From Fen-1273 sp963837815 (GTDB lineage: Bacteria; Bacteroidota; Ignavibacteria; UBA10030; UBA6906): a stretch of DNA of 64,000 nucleotides. Below the pieces are notes generated by a model, which worked only from the letters and a program-made list of their open reading frames with translations, ran no database searches and was not told the origin of the DNA. The DNA lies in assembly GCA_963837815.1 (NCBI GenBank), contig CAWIOS010000012.1, forward strand, positions 558,001-622,000, in the 5' to 3' direction. This document shows positions 26,148 through 35,078 of this stretch, one piece after another (the stretch's first letter is position 1; every line of letters starts with the position of its first letter). The position numbers were made by a program, and so were the translations under genes.

Positions 26148-27752
26148 TCACGTGCGGAGAGGCGCCTGTTTCACCTGCGGCGTGAACGAGAGCGCGAGAA
26201 GCAGCACGGCGAGCGCGCCATACGCCGCCGCGAATTGGTACGGGATCTGACGCGCGAGCCCCGCCAGCGTCCAGGGAAGATACATGAGTCCGTCCGGCGA
26301 CGCCGAATGGATGACCCCGAAGAACGTCAGCACCGCGAGTATGAGAAGATAAGCCGCCGCCACCCGGACCCGCCTGTCAATCAGGACGGCAAGAAACCCC
26401 CCCCAGAGCATCGCCGTCACGATGAACCCGTTGCCGAGCGCGACGGTCACGAGAAGCTCGGGGAGGGCCCTCCCGGGCGCCTCCATCAGGCGCGCGAAGT
26501 TCTCCGGAGGCACGAAATCGGGGTTTCCCATTTTTATCGCCAGCAGACGCGCCAGGGTCGGGAAGAATGCAAACGCCACGGCGGGAGCATGCCGCACGGG
26601 GGAAGCGTGGAACGACTGGACGATGATGTCGATCGCGACAAAGACGAGTATGGGCGCCAGCACCGCGCGCGGTATGAGCTCGACGATGAACGAGACGAAC
26701 CCGAACATCCCGCCTATCCCGATGAAGAGGCCTGTGAGGACGGTGTATCCCGCCCGCGAACCCATGTGCTTGTACGCGGGCTGGCCGATATACGGCGTCG
26801 ACTGTGCCACCCCTCCGGTGATCCCCGCGATGAGCGTCGCCGCCGCCTCCGTCAGGAGGATGTCGCGCGTATTATAGTCATCCCCCGCGACCCGGGCGCT
26901 CTCCGTCACGTTGATTCCCCCCACCACGGTCAGTATCCCGAACGGAATCGCGATCGGGAGGTATGTGAGCGCGGGTACGATCCCGCCGATGAACGCCAGC
27001 GTCGGCACCGGGAGGCCGAAATGAAAATCGGGGGACGGCGGGGAGGCGTACCCCCCTCCGATCACGCCCGACGGTCCGAGCGCGTAGTAGAGGAGGGTCC
27101 CCAGCGCGACCGCCGCAAACACGCCGGGGACGTTCTTCGGGAGGGGGATCTCCGCGACAAGCGTGTAGAGGACGAGCCCGAGCGCGATAAGGCCCACGAG
27201 CGGCATCCCGAATATGTCAACAAGGGGGACGAGCCCGATGAGCGCGAGCCCGATCCCCGCGAGTGACCCCAGGAGCCCGGCCTGGGGGACGATGTTCTGG
27301 ATCCAGCGCCCGAAGAACGAGAGAATGACTTTGAGAACGCCGATCATGACCATCGTGGCCATCCCTACGTACCACGTCATCATCGCCGCCTCCCGCTCCC
27401 CCATCCCCTTCGCTTTCATCGCGATGAAACACGGACCGAGGACCACGAGCGCGATGCCGATCGTGGAGGGGGTGTCGAGCCCGAGAGGCATTGCGGTCAC
27501 TTCACGATTCCCCGTTTTCCGGGCCAGCCGGAACGCCATCCATGTGTAGGCGAGGTCTCCGAAGAGGACGCCGAATGCGGTCCCCGGGAACATCCTCGTG
27601 TAGACGATATCGGCCGGGAATTTGAACACGAATATGAGTATCCCTGCAAGGAACGAGAGGACCGTCAGGTTGTCGAACATGAGTCCGAAAAAGCCGTTCA
27701 GGTCGCCCAGGGCGAACCACCGGTAGCGGGACGGGGAAGAGAGTGTTGTCAT
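26148..27752 (-). CDS. NCS2-like (xanthine/uracil-type) permease
   Basis: A 534-residue inner-membrane transporter with about 12-14 hydrophobic segments. The N-terminal GDLNGFFGLMFDNLTVLSF and the MPLGLDTPST loop resemble large NCS2/AzgA-type permeases and related sulfate-permease-fold proteins. The signature of characterised uracil or xanthine carriers is not complete, so the substrate is uncertain. It lies 25 bases after the nucleoside transporter on the same strand, which makes a nucleobase plausible. It converges with the hybrid kinase. Confidence 0.65.
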   Translation of the reverse strand: MTTLSSPSRYRWFALGDLNGFFGLMFDNLTVLSFLAGILIFVFKFPADIVYTRMFPGTAFGVLFGDLAYTWMAFRLARKTGNREVTAMPLGLDTPSTIGIALVVLGPCFIAMKAKGMGEREAAMMTWYVGMATMVMIGVLKVILSFFGRWIQNIVPQAGLLGSLAGIGLALIGLVPLVDIFGMPLVGLIALGLVLYTLVAEIPLPKNVPGVFAAVALGTLLYYALGPSGVIGGGYASPPSPDFHFGLPVPTLAFIGGIVPALTYLPIAIPFGILTVVGGINVTESARVAGDDYNTRDILLTEAAATLIAGITGGVAQSTPYIGQPAYKHMGSRAGYTVLTGLFIGIGGMFGFVSFIVELIPRAVLAPILVFVAIDIIVQSFHASPVRHAPAVAFAFFPTLARLLAIKMGNPDFVPPENFARLMEAPGRALPELLVTVALGNGFIVTAMLWGGFLAVLIDRRVRVAAAYLLILAVLTFFGVIHSASPDGLMYLPWTLAGLARQIPYQFAAAYGALAVLLLALSFTPQVKQAPLRT

Positions 27753-27777
27753 GGGGAGAGCGGGTTCAGGGTTTATG

Positions 27778-29100
27778 TCAGTTGACGAAGAGTCCTGCGA
27801 TACATGCCGTCATCCAGGTCGCGATCGTCCCCCCCAGGACCGACATCAGACCGAGACGGGCGATATCGCCCCGCCGGTTTTCAGCAAGCGGGCTGATGCC
27901 GCCGATCTGTATCGCAATGGAAGAGAAGTTCGCGAAGCCGCAGAGGGCGTAGGTGGCGATGACAATCGATTTTTCGGAGAGCTGGTGCGCGGAGATCGCG
28001 TCCGCCATTTTCAGGTAGGCGACGAATTCATTCACGACGAGCTTCAACCCCATCAGGCTGCCGACGTTGAGGGCATCGTGCCACGGGACGCCGATCCCGT
28101 AGGCCACAAACTGGAAGACGAGCCCGAAAAGGAGTTCGAGCGAGAGGGGCTTCCCGAACTGCGACCGGCAGAACGCATTGAGACCCGTCGCTCCCCCGGC
28201 CCAGCCGAGGAACGCGTTGAGGAGTGCGATGAGCGCGATAAACGCAAGGAGCATCGCCGCCACGTTCAGGGCGAGCTTCAGTCCGTCCCCCGCGCCGGAG
28301 GCGGCGGCTTCGATGACGCTCCCGTGCTGTTTCTCCACCGCGATCCTGACCTTCCCCATTGTGACAGGGTCCCCCCTCTCCGGCCGGAGTATCTTTGCGA
28401 CGATGATCGTGGCCGGCGCCGCCATGATGACGGCGGCAAGGAGATGGCCCGTGAAGTAGACCTGGGCGGCGGAGGCCGCAATCCCCGTCGAGGCGGCATA
28501 GGCCCCCCCGAGGAGTGCCATGTAGGCGGCCATGACCCCGCCCGAAATATGCGCCATCCCGCTCGTCATTATCGTGAAGAGCTCGGATTCCGTCAATGTG
28601 GCCAGGTAGGGGCGGATCACGAGCGGGGCCTCGGTCTGCCCCATGAACGTGTTTGCGGCGACCATCAGCGATTCCGCCCCGCTTGCATGGAGGAGCCGCG
28701 CCATCACCCACGCCATGCCGCGCACGACAAGCTGCATGATCCCGAGATAGTACATGACCGCCATAAACGAGGCGAAGAATATTATCGTCGGGAGAACCTG
28801 GAACGCGAATATGAACCCCAGGCTTCCGGTCTCGCCGGGGGAGATGGCGAGCGTGCCGAAGACGAATTTTGCCCCGTCGGAGGCGAACGAGAAGAACCGG
28901 ACGAAAAGCCAGCTTATCGAGCTGAAGAGATCCCTCCCCGCGGAGGTGCGGAGCACGAGAAACGCGAACGCGAACTGGAGTACGAACCCCACCGCGACGA
29001 GACGCCAGCGGATGCTCCGGCGGTCGCTCGAAAAGGCGGCCGCGAGGGCCGTGACAAGAATCAGGCCGATCAGGCCGCGGAGGAGAGAGGCGATGTCCAT
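27778..29100 (-). CDS. Concentrative nucleoside transporter (CNT/NupC family)
   Basis: A 440-residue Na+- or H+-coupled nucleoside symporter. The diagnostic segments are ANTFMGQTEAPLVIRPYL and MTSGMAHISGGVMAAY in the middle, and VNEFVAYLKM later, which in this family line the substrate site. The length fits bacterial CNTs (about 400-430). It is the middle of three transporter genes 25-31 bases apart, likely one operon for uptake of nucleosides, nucleobases and small acids. Confidence 0.9.
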   Translation of the reverse strand: MDIASLLRGLIGLILVTALAAAFSSDRRSIRWRLVAVGFVLQFAFAFLVLRTSAGRDLFSSISWLFVRFFSFASDGAKFVFGTLAISPGETGSLGFIFAFQVLPTIIFFASFMAVMYYLGIMQLVVRGMAWVMARLLHASGAESLMVAANTFMGQTEAPLVIRPYLATLTESELFTIMTSGMAHISGGVMAAYMALLGGAYAASTGIAASAAQVYFTGHLLAAVIMAAPATIIVAKILRPERGDPVTMGKVRIAVEKQHGSVIEAAASGAGDGLKLALNVAAMLLAFIALIALLNAFLGWAGGATGLNAFCRSQFGKPLSLELLFGLVFQFVAYGIGVPWHDALNVGSLMGLKLVVNEFVAYLKMADAISAHQLSEKSIVIATYALCGFANFSSIAIQIGGISPLAENRRGDIARLGLMSVLGGTIATWMTACIAGLFVN

Positions 29101-29131
29101 GTTTCGTTGTGTATTCCCATGAGTGACATTG

Positions 29132-30358
29132 TCAGGGGGGGACGACCGCGGGCGACGCCGGGGGAAACTCCCCCTCCCAGCGCGCGACGACGACAGTGGC
29201 GAGACAGTTGCCGATCACGTTGATTGTCGTCCTCCCCATGTCGAGTATGCTGTCGACACCGAGTATGACCGCGACCCCCTCCAGGGGGAGCCCGAAACTC
29301 GAGAGCGCCCCCGCCAGGATGATAAGCGCCCCGCGGGGGACCCCGGCCACCCCCTTGCTCGTGAGCATGAGCGTGACCATCATGAGCACCTGCGTCCCAA
29401 GGGGCATGTCGATACCCGCCGCCTGCGCGACGAAGACGCTTGTGAGTGAAAGATACAGCGTGCTTCCGTCGAGATTGAAGCTGTATCCCGTCGGGAGGAC
29501 GAACGCGACGATCCGCCTTGGGACACCCATCCTCTCGAGCCCCTCGAACGCCTTCGGGAGCGCGGCTTCAGAGCTCGTCGTCGAGAACGCAATGAGCGCC
29601 GGCTCCCTGACCGCCGCGATGAATTTCCTGAGCGGCACGCCGGTCACGAGAGCAACGGGGACGAGCACGCCGGCGGCGAAGACGATGAGCGCGCCGTAGA
29701 GCGTCAGGATGAGCATTCCCAGGTTGATGAGGACGGACATCCCCCGGCTGCCGACGGTCACGGCGATCGCCGCCCCGACGCCGATCGGCGCGTAGAGCAT
29801 GACGATCCCGGCGACCCTGAACATCGTCTCGGCGACCGCATCGCAGAAGTTGATAACCACGCGGCGCTTATCCTCCGCAATCGCGGCGAGCCCCAGGCTG
29901 AAGAGGAGCGCGAAGACGACGATCTGCAGGACCTCCCCTTCCGCCGCCGCCTGGACAATGCTCTGGGGAACGATGTGCGTGACGACGTCCGCGAACGTCT
30001 GCCTGTGCGTGATGATCTCGGATGCCGCCTCCGCGCCGCGGAGCGTGACCCCCGCGCCGGGCCTGACCATGTTCACGGCGATGAGCCCGACGATAAGCGC
30101 GAGCGTTGTGAGGACCTCGAAATAGACGATCGCCTTCAGCCCCATCCGGCCGACCTGCCTCAGGTTCCCGTGCCCGGCAATCCCCACGACAAGCGTCGAG
30201 AATATGAGCGGCGCGATCAGGCTTTTGATGAGCCGGATGAACACCGTGCTGAGCGGCTTCAGATTCAGGGCGAACTCCGGCCAGAGCCAGCCGATGCAGA
30301 GGCCGGCGGCCATGCCGAGGAAGATGCTGCGGGTGAGGGAAATGGGTGCGCGGGCCAT
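29132..30358 (-). CDS. Dicarboxylate/amino acid:cation symporter (DAACS family)
   Basis: A 408-residue secondary transporter of the GltP/DctA family. It has the serine-rich re-entrant loop STTSSEAALP, the PTGYSFNLDGS segment (family consensus NMDGT/NLDGT) and the late SKGVAGVPRGALIILAG motif. Substrates are typically glutamate, aspartate or C4-dicarboxylates. ATG 30358 (MARAPISLTRS) was chosen because the hydrophobic core starts there; upstream codons run into the tetR promoter region. It is divergent from tetR and probably heads the three-transporter operon. Confidence 0.88.
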   Translation of the reverse strand: MARAPISLTRSIFLGMAAGLCIGWLWPEFALNLKPLSTVFIRLIKSLIAPLIFSTLVVGIAGHGNLRQVGRMGLKAIVYFEVLTTLALIVGLIAVNMVRPGAGVTLRGAEAASEIITHRQTFADVVTHIVPQSIVQAAAEGEVLQIVVFALLFSLGLAAIAEDKRRVVINFCDAVAETMFRVAGIVMLYAPIGVGAAIAVTVGSRGMSVLINLGMLILTLYGALIVFAAGVLVPVALVTGVPLRKFIAAVREPALIAFSTTSSEAALPKAFEGLERMGVPRRIVAFVLPTGYSFNLDGSTLYLSLTSVFVAQAAGIDMPLGTQVLMMVTLMLTSKGVAGVPRGALIILAGALSSFGLPLEGVAVILGVDSILDMGRTTINVIGNCLATVVVARWEGEFPPASPAVVPP

Positions 30359-30429
30359 TGGATCGGAGAACATACAAAGAAAAAGCCAGAAAAGGGGAAA
30401 AGGGTTGCGCCTGAAGAGTGTTTTTCGTA

Positions 30430-30460
30430 TTTTCGACCAGTCGAGTAACATAGTCGAAAA
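30430..30460. promoter_or_regulatory. TetR operator: three TCGAC/GTCGA half-sites upstream of the efflux operon
   Basis: An 8-bp perfect inverted repeat (TTTTCGAC at 30430-30437, GTCGAAAA at 30453-30460) brackets an additional inverted half-site, GTCGA at 30440-30444, which forms TCGAC-CA-GTCGA with the first arm. The array ends 16 bases before the tetR start and lies in the gap shared with the DAACS gene. Such spacing is typical of TetR autoregulation, with the repressor blocking its own efflux operon until a drug binds. Confidence 0.6.
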
Positions 30461-30476
30461 CAGAACCCACGCCGAC

Positions 30477-31094
30477 ATGCCGCACGAGCAACCGCAGGCC
30501 AGGGAAGCACTCATACTCGCTGCGGCGAGGAAACGGTTCGCGTACTACGGCTTTTCGAAGGTGACGATGGACGAGATCGCCTCCGACGTGGGACTCGCCA
30601 AGCCGTCGCTGTACTACTACTTTCCGACGAAGGAGAACCTCTTCCGCGCGGTCATCTCTCAGGAGCAGCAGGCGTTCACGACGGACATCGAGCTCATGCT
30701 GAAGAAGGATGCGCCGGCCGGGGAGAAACTGCGGGCGTACGTCCACATGCGGATCAGGCTCTTCCGGGAGCTCGTGAACCTGAGCGCGCTCGGCGTGCAG
30801 TCGTGGGCAGAGGTCTCGTCGATATTCGGGGACCTCTTCGCGACGCTCGAGGAGCAGGAACTGAAACTCCTCCACGCGGTACTCCTCGCGGGGAAAACGT
30901 CGGGGGATCTCGAGATCGCCAATCCCGCGCAGACGGCGCGGCTCATCCTTCATCTCCTCCACGGCCTCAGGCTGAGGACGTTCTACACCCGGCGGAGCCC
31001 GCACCCGGAAGAGACCGTGTACGCGGACCTGAAGAAGGATTCGGACCACTTCATCGAACTGCTGTTGAACGGCATGAAACGACAACAACATTAG
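30477..31094 (+). CDS. TetR/AcrR-family transcriptional regulator
   Basis: A 205-residue repressor. The N-terminal helix-turn-helix is clear (VTMDEIASDVGLAKPSLYYYF, then TKENLF), and the C-terminal helical domain would bind an inducer. ATG 30477 (MPHEQPQAREAL) gives the usual TetR length; upstream codons in the same frame overlap the symporter promoter and gene. It is the first gene of a tetR-EmrA-EmrB-TolC operon and most likely controls that operon through the palindrome at 30430-30460. Confidence 0.9.
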   Translation: MPHEQPQAREALILAAARKRFAYYGFSKVTMDEIASDVGLAKPSLYYYFPTKENLFRAVISQEQQAFTTDIELMLKKDAPAGEKLRAYVHMRIRLFRELVNLSALGVQSWAEVSSIFGDLFATLEEQELKLLHAVLLAGKTSGDLEIANPAQTARLILHLLHGLRLRTFYTRRSPHPEETVYADLKKDSDHFIELLLNGMKRQQH

Positions 31095-31104
31095 AGGACA
31101 GGCA

Positions 31105-32112
31105 ATGGCTACAACCGGAGAGATCCAGACGCCGGCAGGGCGGATCCCGCCGCCGGAAGCGGCGGGCCCAAACGGCAACGGCGACGAGAGCATCGACCAG
31201 GTGCCTATGTTCAGGAAACGCCGGGTCATCATCCCCCTCGCGCTCCTCCTCGCGGCCGCGCTGGCGGGCGGATGGTACTGGTACGTGAACCTGCGCGGGT
31301 ACGTCACCTCCGACGACGCCTACATCGACGCGGACCGGGTTTCGATAAGCTCCAAGATGCTGGGGCGGGTGCAGACGCTCACCGTGGACGAGGGGGACAC
31401 CGTCACCGCCGGGCAGGTCCTCGTCACGCTCGATGACAGCGACCTGCGGGCACAGCTCGCGCAGGCGACCGCCGCATTCCGCCTGGCCCAGGAGAGCGTG
31501 ACGCTCGCGAAGGTCAACCTCGTCCGGGCGCAGGACGATTTCCGCCGTGCGGACCAGCAGTTCAAAACCTCGGTTATCACAAAGGAACAGTTCGATCACG
31601 CGAAGAGCACCCTCGACGCCTCCGGCGCGGAGCTGGGGATCGCCGTCTCGCGCGTCGCGGCCGCGCAGGCCCAGACGGGAGTTGTACAGGCGCAGCTCGA
31701 CAACACGACGATCCGGTCTCCGTTCAACGGCAACGTGGCGAAGCGCTGGGTAATCCAGGGGGACGTCATCCAGCCCGGCCAGCCGGTGTTCTCCGTGTAC
31801 GACAGGAGCAGGATCTGGGTCACCGCGAACCTCGAAGAGACGAACATGGACGTTGTAAACCTGGGCGAAGACGTGGGGATCTCCGTGGACGGGCACCCGG
31901 ACAGGATTTTCGGGGGGCGGGTCTTCCAGCTCGGCGGGTCCACCGCGGCGCAGTTCTCGCTCATACCGCCGAACAACGCATCGGGGAACTTCACGAAGGT
32001 GACGCAGCGGGTGCCGATCAAGATTTCGATCGAAGAGCGGACGCCCGGGAACCCCGTGCCGGCGCTTCTCCTGCCGGGGATGTCCGTCGAGATCCGCATC
32101 AGGACGAAATAA
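31105..32112 (+). CDS. EmrA/HlyD-family membrane fusion protein
   Basis: A 335-residue periplasmic adaptor anchored by one N-terminal span (about 41-60, ending GGWYWYV). The biotinyl-lipoyl-like half-motifs are V-S-SKMLGRVQTLTVDEGDTV and TTIRSPFNGNVAKRWV on either side of a helical hairpin of about 100 residues. It links the MFS pump to the outer-membrane channel encoded downstream. AGAGGA precedes the start, and the MFS gene begins 3 bases after its stop. Confidence 0.92.
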   Translation: MATTGEIQTPAGRIPPPEAAGPNGNGDESIDQVPMFRKRRVIIPLALLLAAALAGGWYWYVNLRGYVTSDDAYIDADRVSISSKMLGRVQTLTVDEGDTVTAGQVLVTLDDSDLRAQLAQATAAFRLAQESVTLAKVNLVRAQDDFRRADQQFKTSVITKEQFDHAKSTLDASGAELGIAVSRVAAAQAQTGVVQAQLDNTTIRSPFNGNVAKRWVIQGDVIQPGQPVFSVYDRSRIWVTANLEETNMDVVNLGEDVGISVDGHPDRIFGGRVFQLGGSTAAQFSLIPPNNASGNFTKVTQRVPIKISIEERTPGNPVPALLLPGMSVEIRIRTK

Positions 32113-32115
32113 CCC

Positions 32116-33732
32116 ATGGCGCCACGGGATAACGAATTCCGCTCGAGGGCCCTCCAGCAGTTTTCCTCGCTGCACCACGAGCATCCGTCATACCAGTGGT
32201 GGGTCCTCGCGAACGTCATGATCGGCACGTTCATGGCCGTTCTCGACGCCACGATCGTCAACGTCGCGCTGCCGAAGATCATGGCCGCCTTCGGCATCGG
32301 TGTCGACAAGGTCGAATGGGTCCTGACCGCGTACCTTCTCGTCTTCGCCGTCATGCTCCCCACCTCCGGGTGGGTCGCCGATCATTTCGGGTACAAGCGG
32401 ACATACATGTCCGCCCTGTTTCTCTTCACGCTCGGGTCGTTCCTGTGCGGCATTGCCTGGGACGAAAACGCGCTCATCATATTCCGGATCATCCAGGGGG
32501 CGGGCGCCGGCTTCATGATGCCCGTCGGCATGGCGATCGTGACAAGGGAGTTCCCGCCGCACCGCCGCGGGATCGCACTCGGGTTCTGGTCGATCGCGGC
32601 GGCGGCCTCGGTCTCGCTGGGGCCGCTTGTCGGGGGCTATCTCATCGACCATTTCTCCTGGCACATGATATTCGACGTCAACGTCCCTGTCGGGCTCACG
32701 GGCGTGTTCGCGACGTACGTCATCCAGAGGGAATACAAGACCGAGCACATCCGCTCGTTCGATTTCGGCGGGTTCATTTCGATGACCGTCTTCCTCACCG
32801 CGCTCCTCCTGGCGCTCTCCAACGGAAACTCCGCCTGGAACACCGGCGGGTGGTCTTCGCCGTTCATCGTAGGCTGCTTCGTCACAGCGGCGATTGCGCT
32901 GACCGCGTTTCTCGTCACCGAGTCGCTCGTCGAGCATCCCATCATCGACCTGTCACTCCTGAAGAACTTCAACTTCGGGATGACGAACATCGTTCTCTTC
33001 ATCTTCGGGCTGGGGATGTTCGGGAGCACGTTCCTCCTCCCCCTGTACCTGCAGAACTCGCTCGGCTACACCGCGTTCCAGGCGGGGCTCGTCTTTCTCC
33101 CGACGGGAGTGCTCCAGGGGCTCGTCGCGCCGCTGGCCGGGTTCCTTGCCGACAAAGGGCACGCGAAGATCCCCGCGATCATCGGGATCACGATGCTGGC
33201 CCTGAGCCTCTATCTGAATTATTTCCTCTCGGTCTACTCGGAACACGCGCAGATCATGATCCCGCTGTACATCCGCGGCGTGGCGATGGGGCTCGTGTTC
33301 ACGCCCCTGAGCACGCTCGCCCTCTCGGAGGTTCCGCGCCACAAGATGGCGCAGGCGTCCGGACTTTTCAACGTGATCCGGCAGGTCGGCGGAAGTTTCG
33401 GCGTGGCGCTCCTGGGGGCCATGCTCACGCGGAGAATGATATTCCACATGGCGGCGTTCGGACAGGGCGCGGACCAGTACTCGGTCCCCTTCACGTCCGC
33501 CGTCGCGCGGACGCAGATGTTTGCGCAGAGCGTCATCGGGGGGAACTCCGCGCTCTCGGCGTCACGGGCGCGGGCACTCGTCTTCGGGAACCTCTCCGAC
33601 CAGGCGTTCGTGGCGGCGGTGGCAGACGATTTCCTCATCGCCGCGGCGATCACGGCGCTCTGCCTGATTCCGATCCTCTTCCTCCGCGTCCACAGGCGCG
33701 CGAAGGGAATCGCCGCCGCGCCGCTTGAATGA
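32116..33732 (+). CDS. EmrB/QacA-type drug:H+ antiporter (MFS, DHA2)
   Basis: A 538-residue 14-helix major facilitator. Family marks are LDATIVNVALPKI in helix 1, LPTSGWVADHFGYKR (motif A) and QGAGAGFMMPVGMAIV. With the adaptor before it and the TolC protein after it, this forms a three-part exporter of hydrophobic drugs or other toxic compounds across both membranes. Substrates cannot be predicted. Confidence 0.93.
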   Translation: MAPRDNEFRSRALQQFSSLHHEHPSYQWWVLANVMIGTFMAVLDATIVNVALPKIMAAFGIGVDKVEWVLTAYLLVFAVMLPTSGWVADHFGYKRTYMSALFLFTLGSFLCGIAWDENALIIFRIIQGAGAGFMMPVGMAIVTREFPPHRRGIALGFWSIAAAASVSLGPLVGGYLIDHFSWHMIFDVNVPVGLTGVFATYVIQREYKTEHIRSFDFGGFISMTVFLTALLLALSNGNSAWNTGGWSSPFIVGCFVTAAIALTAFLVTESLVEHPIIDLSLLKNFNFGMTNIVLFIFGLGMFGSTFLLPLYLQNSLGYTAFQAGLVFLPTGVLQGLVAPLAGFLADKGHAKIPAIIGITMLALSLYLNYFLSVYSEHAQIMIPLYIRGVAMGLVFTPLSTLALSEVPRHKMAQASGLFNVIRQVGGSFGVALLGAMLTRRMIFHMAAFGQGADQYSVPFTSAVARTQMFAQSVIGGNSALSASRARALVFGNLSDQAFVAAVADDFLIAAAITALCLIPILFLRVHRRAKGIAAAPLE

Positions 33733-33760
33733 TGTTCCAAACTTCACGGGATAACGCACA

Positions 33761-35071
33761 ATGACTTCTCACAGAGTGACCGCCCTTCTTCTCGCCGCAG
33801 CAGCCGGCATCTCCGCGGCGCAGACCCGGACCGATTCGCCGCTGACCGTGGAGGACGCCGTCGCGCTCGTCCTCGCACACAACCCCGCGCTCGAGGAATC
33901 CTCCCGCGCGATCGACGCCTCGCGCGCCCGGGCCGAAGGGAGCCGCAGCGCCTATCTTCCGAGCGCGGACGTGGAGGCAACGTATGTCTTCCTCGGGCCT
34001 GTCTCGGTGTTCGACCTTCCCGGCGAGTCCATCAAGGTGTTCCCGTTCAACAACTACGACGGCCACGTGGGAGTGCGGCAGACGATCTTCGACTTTCAGA
34101 AGACGGGCTCGCAGGTCCGCCTTGCGGACTCGCGCGTCACGCTCGCCGAGGACACGCGCGAAGCCGTGAAGCGGGATCTCGGCGTGCGGGCCGCGGAGAC
34201 GTTTTACGCCATCCTGTTCCTCCGCCGGAGTATTGCCGTCCAGCAGGAACAGGTCCGGACGCTCGGCGAACACCTCGCGATCACGCGGAAGAAAGCCGAG
34301 GCCGGCACCGCCACTCAGCTCGACGAGCTCACGACACAGGTGCGCGTCGCCGCGGCGCAGAACGTGGAGATCGGGCTCGAGAACAGCCTCAGGACCGCGG
34401 AGATCGCCCTGCGCCGGCTCGCAGCTCTTCCCGCGGACGCGCCGCTTGATCTCCGGGGAGAATTCTCCGGTTCCGCGGTCGCGCCGGCAAGCAGGGATTC
34501 GCTCCTGAAAGCGGCGCTTGCCGGAAGAATCGAAGCCAGGAGCGCGGAGGACGCGGTCGCATCGGCGCGGGCGTTCCGGCAGGCGGCAGGCGCGAACGAC
34601 GCCCCCTCCCTCAGCGCTTCCGTGCTGTACGGAGTGAAGAACGGGTACATACCGAACCTGGACGTCCTGCGGGGGAACGTCGTTGCGGCGGTTGATCTCC
34701 GGGTCCCCATATTCGACGGGAACAAGACGAGCGCGATGGAAGAGGAAGCGGCGGCGGGGATCCACGAGGCCGAATCGCGCACACAGGAAGTCGCGCTCAT
34801 GATCCAGGCGGAAGTGGACCAGGCGATATCGGATCTGCAGGCGGCGAACGAGCGGGTCGGCGTTTCACAGACGAACATTGCACAGGCCGACCTGGCTGCG
34901 GCGAACGCGCGGCTCCGGTACGAGGCGGGGAGCATCTCCAACCTTGACCTCCTCGACGCCGTGACGGCGGTCGCGCAGGCCCGGCTGACAAACCTGCAGG
35001 CGCTCTACGACATCGTCGTGGCGACGATACGTCTCCGCCGGGCGACCGGGAGCCCGGTCACGGGGATGTGA
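33761..35071 (+). CDS. TolC-family outer-membrane efflux channel
   Basis: A 436-residue outer-membrane factor with an N-terminal signal peptide (TALLLAAAAGISAAQ). It has two internally repeated coiled-coil halves typical of TolC: VEDAVALVLAHNPALEES in the first and a related AEVDQAISDLQAANERVG in the second. It completes the EmrAB system. It ends 7 bases from the oppositely transcribed RND gene, so two efflux operons converge here. Confidence 0.9.
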   Translation: MTSHRVTALLLAAAAGISAAQTRTDSPLTVEDAVALVLAHNPALEESSRAIDASRARAEGSRSAYLPSADVEATYVFLGPVSVFDLPGESIKVFPFNNYDGHVGVRQTIFDFQKTGSQVRLADSRVTLAEDTREAVKRDLGVRAAETFYAILFLRRSIAVQQEQVRTLGEHLAITRKKAEAGTATQLDELTTQVRVAAAQNVEIGLENSLRTAEIALRRLAALPADAPLDLRGEFSGSAVAPASRDSLLKAALAGRIEARSAEDAVASARAFRQAAGANDAPSLSASVLYGVKNGYIPNLDVLRGNVVAAVDLRVPIFDGNKTSAMEEEAAAGIHEAESRTQEVALMIQAEVDQAISDLQAANERVGVSQTNIAQADLAAANARLRYEAGSISNLDLLDAVTAVAQARLTNLQALYDIVVATIRLRRATGSPVTGM

Positions 35072-35078
35072 TTCCCGC

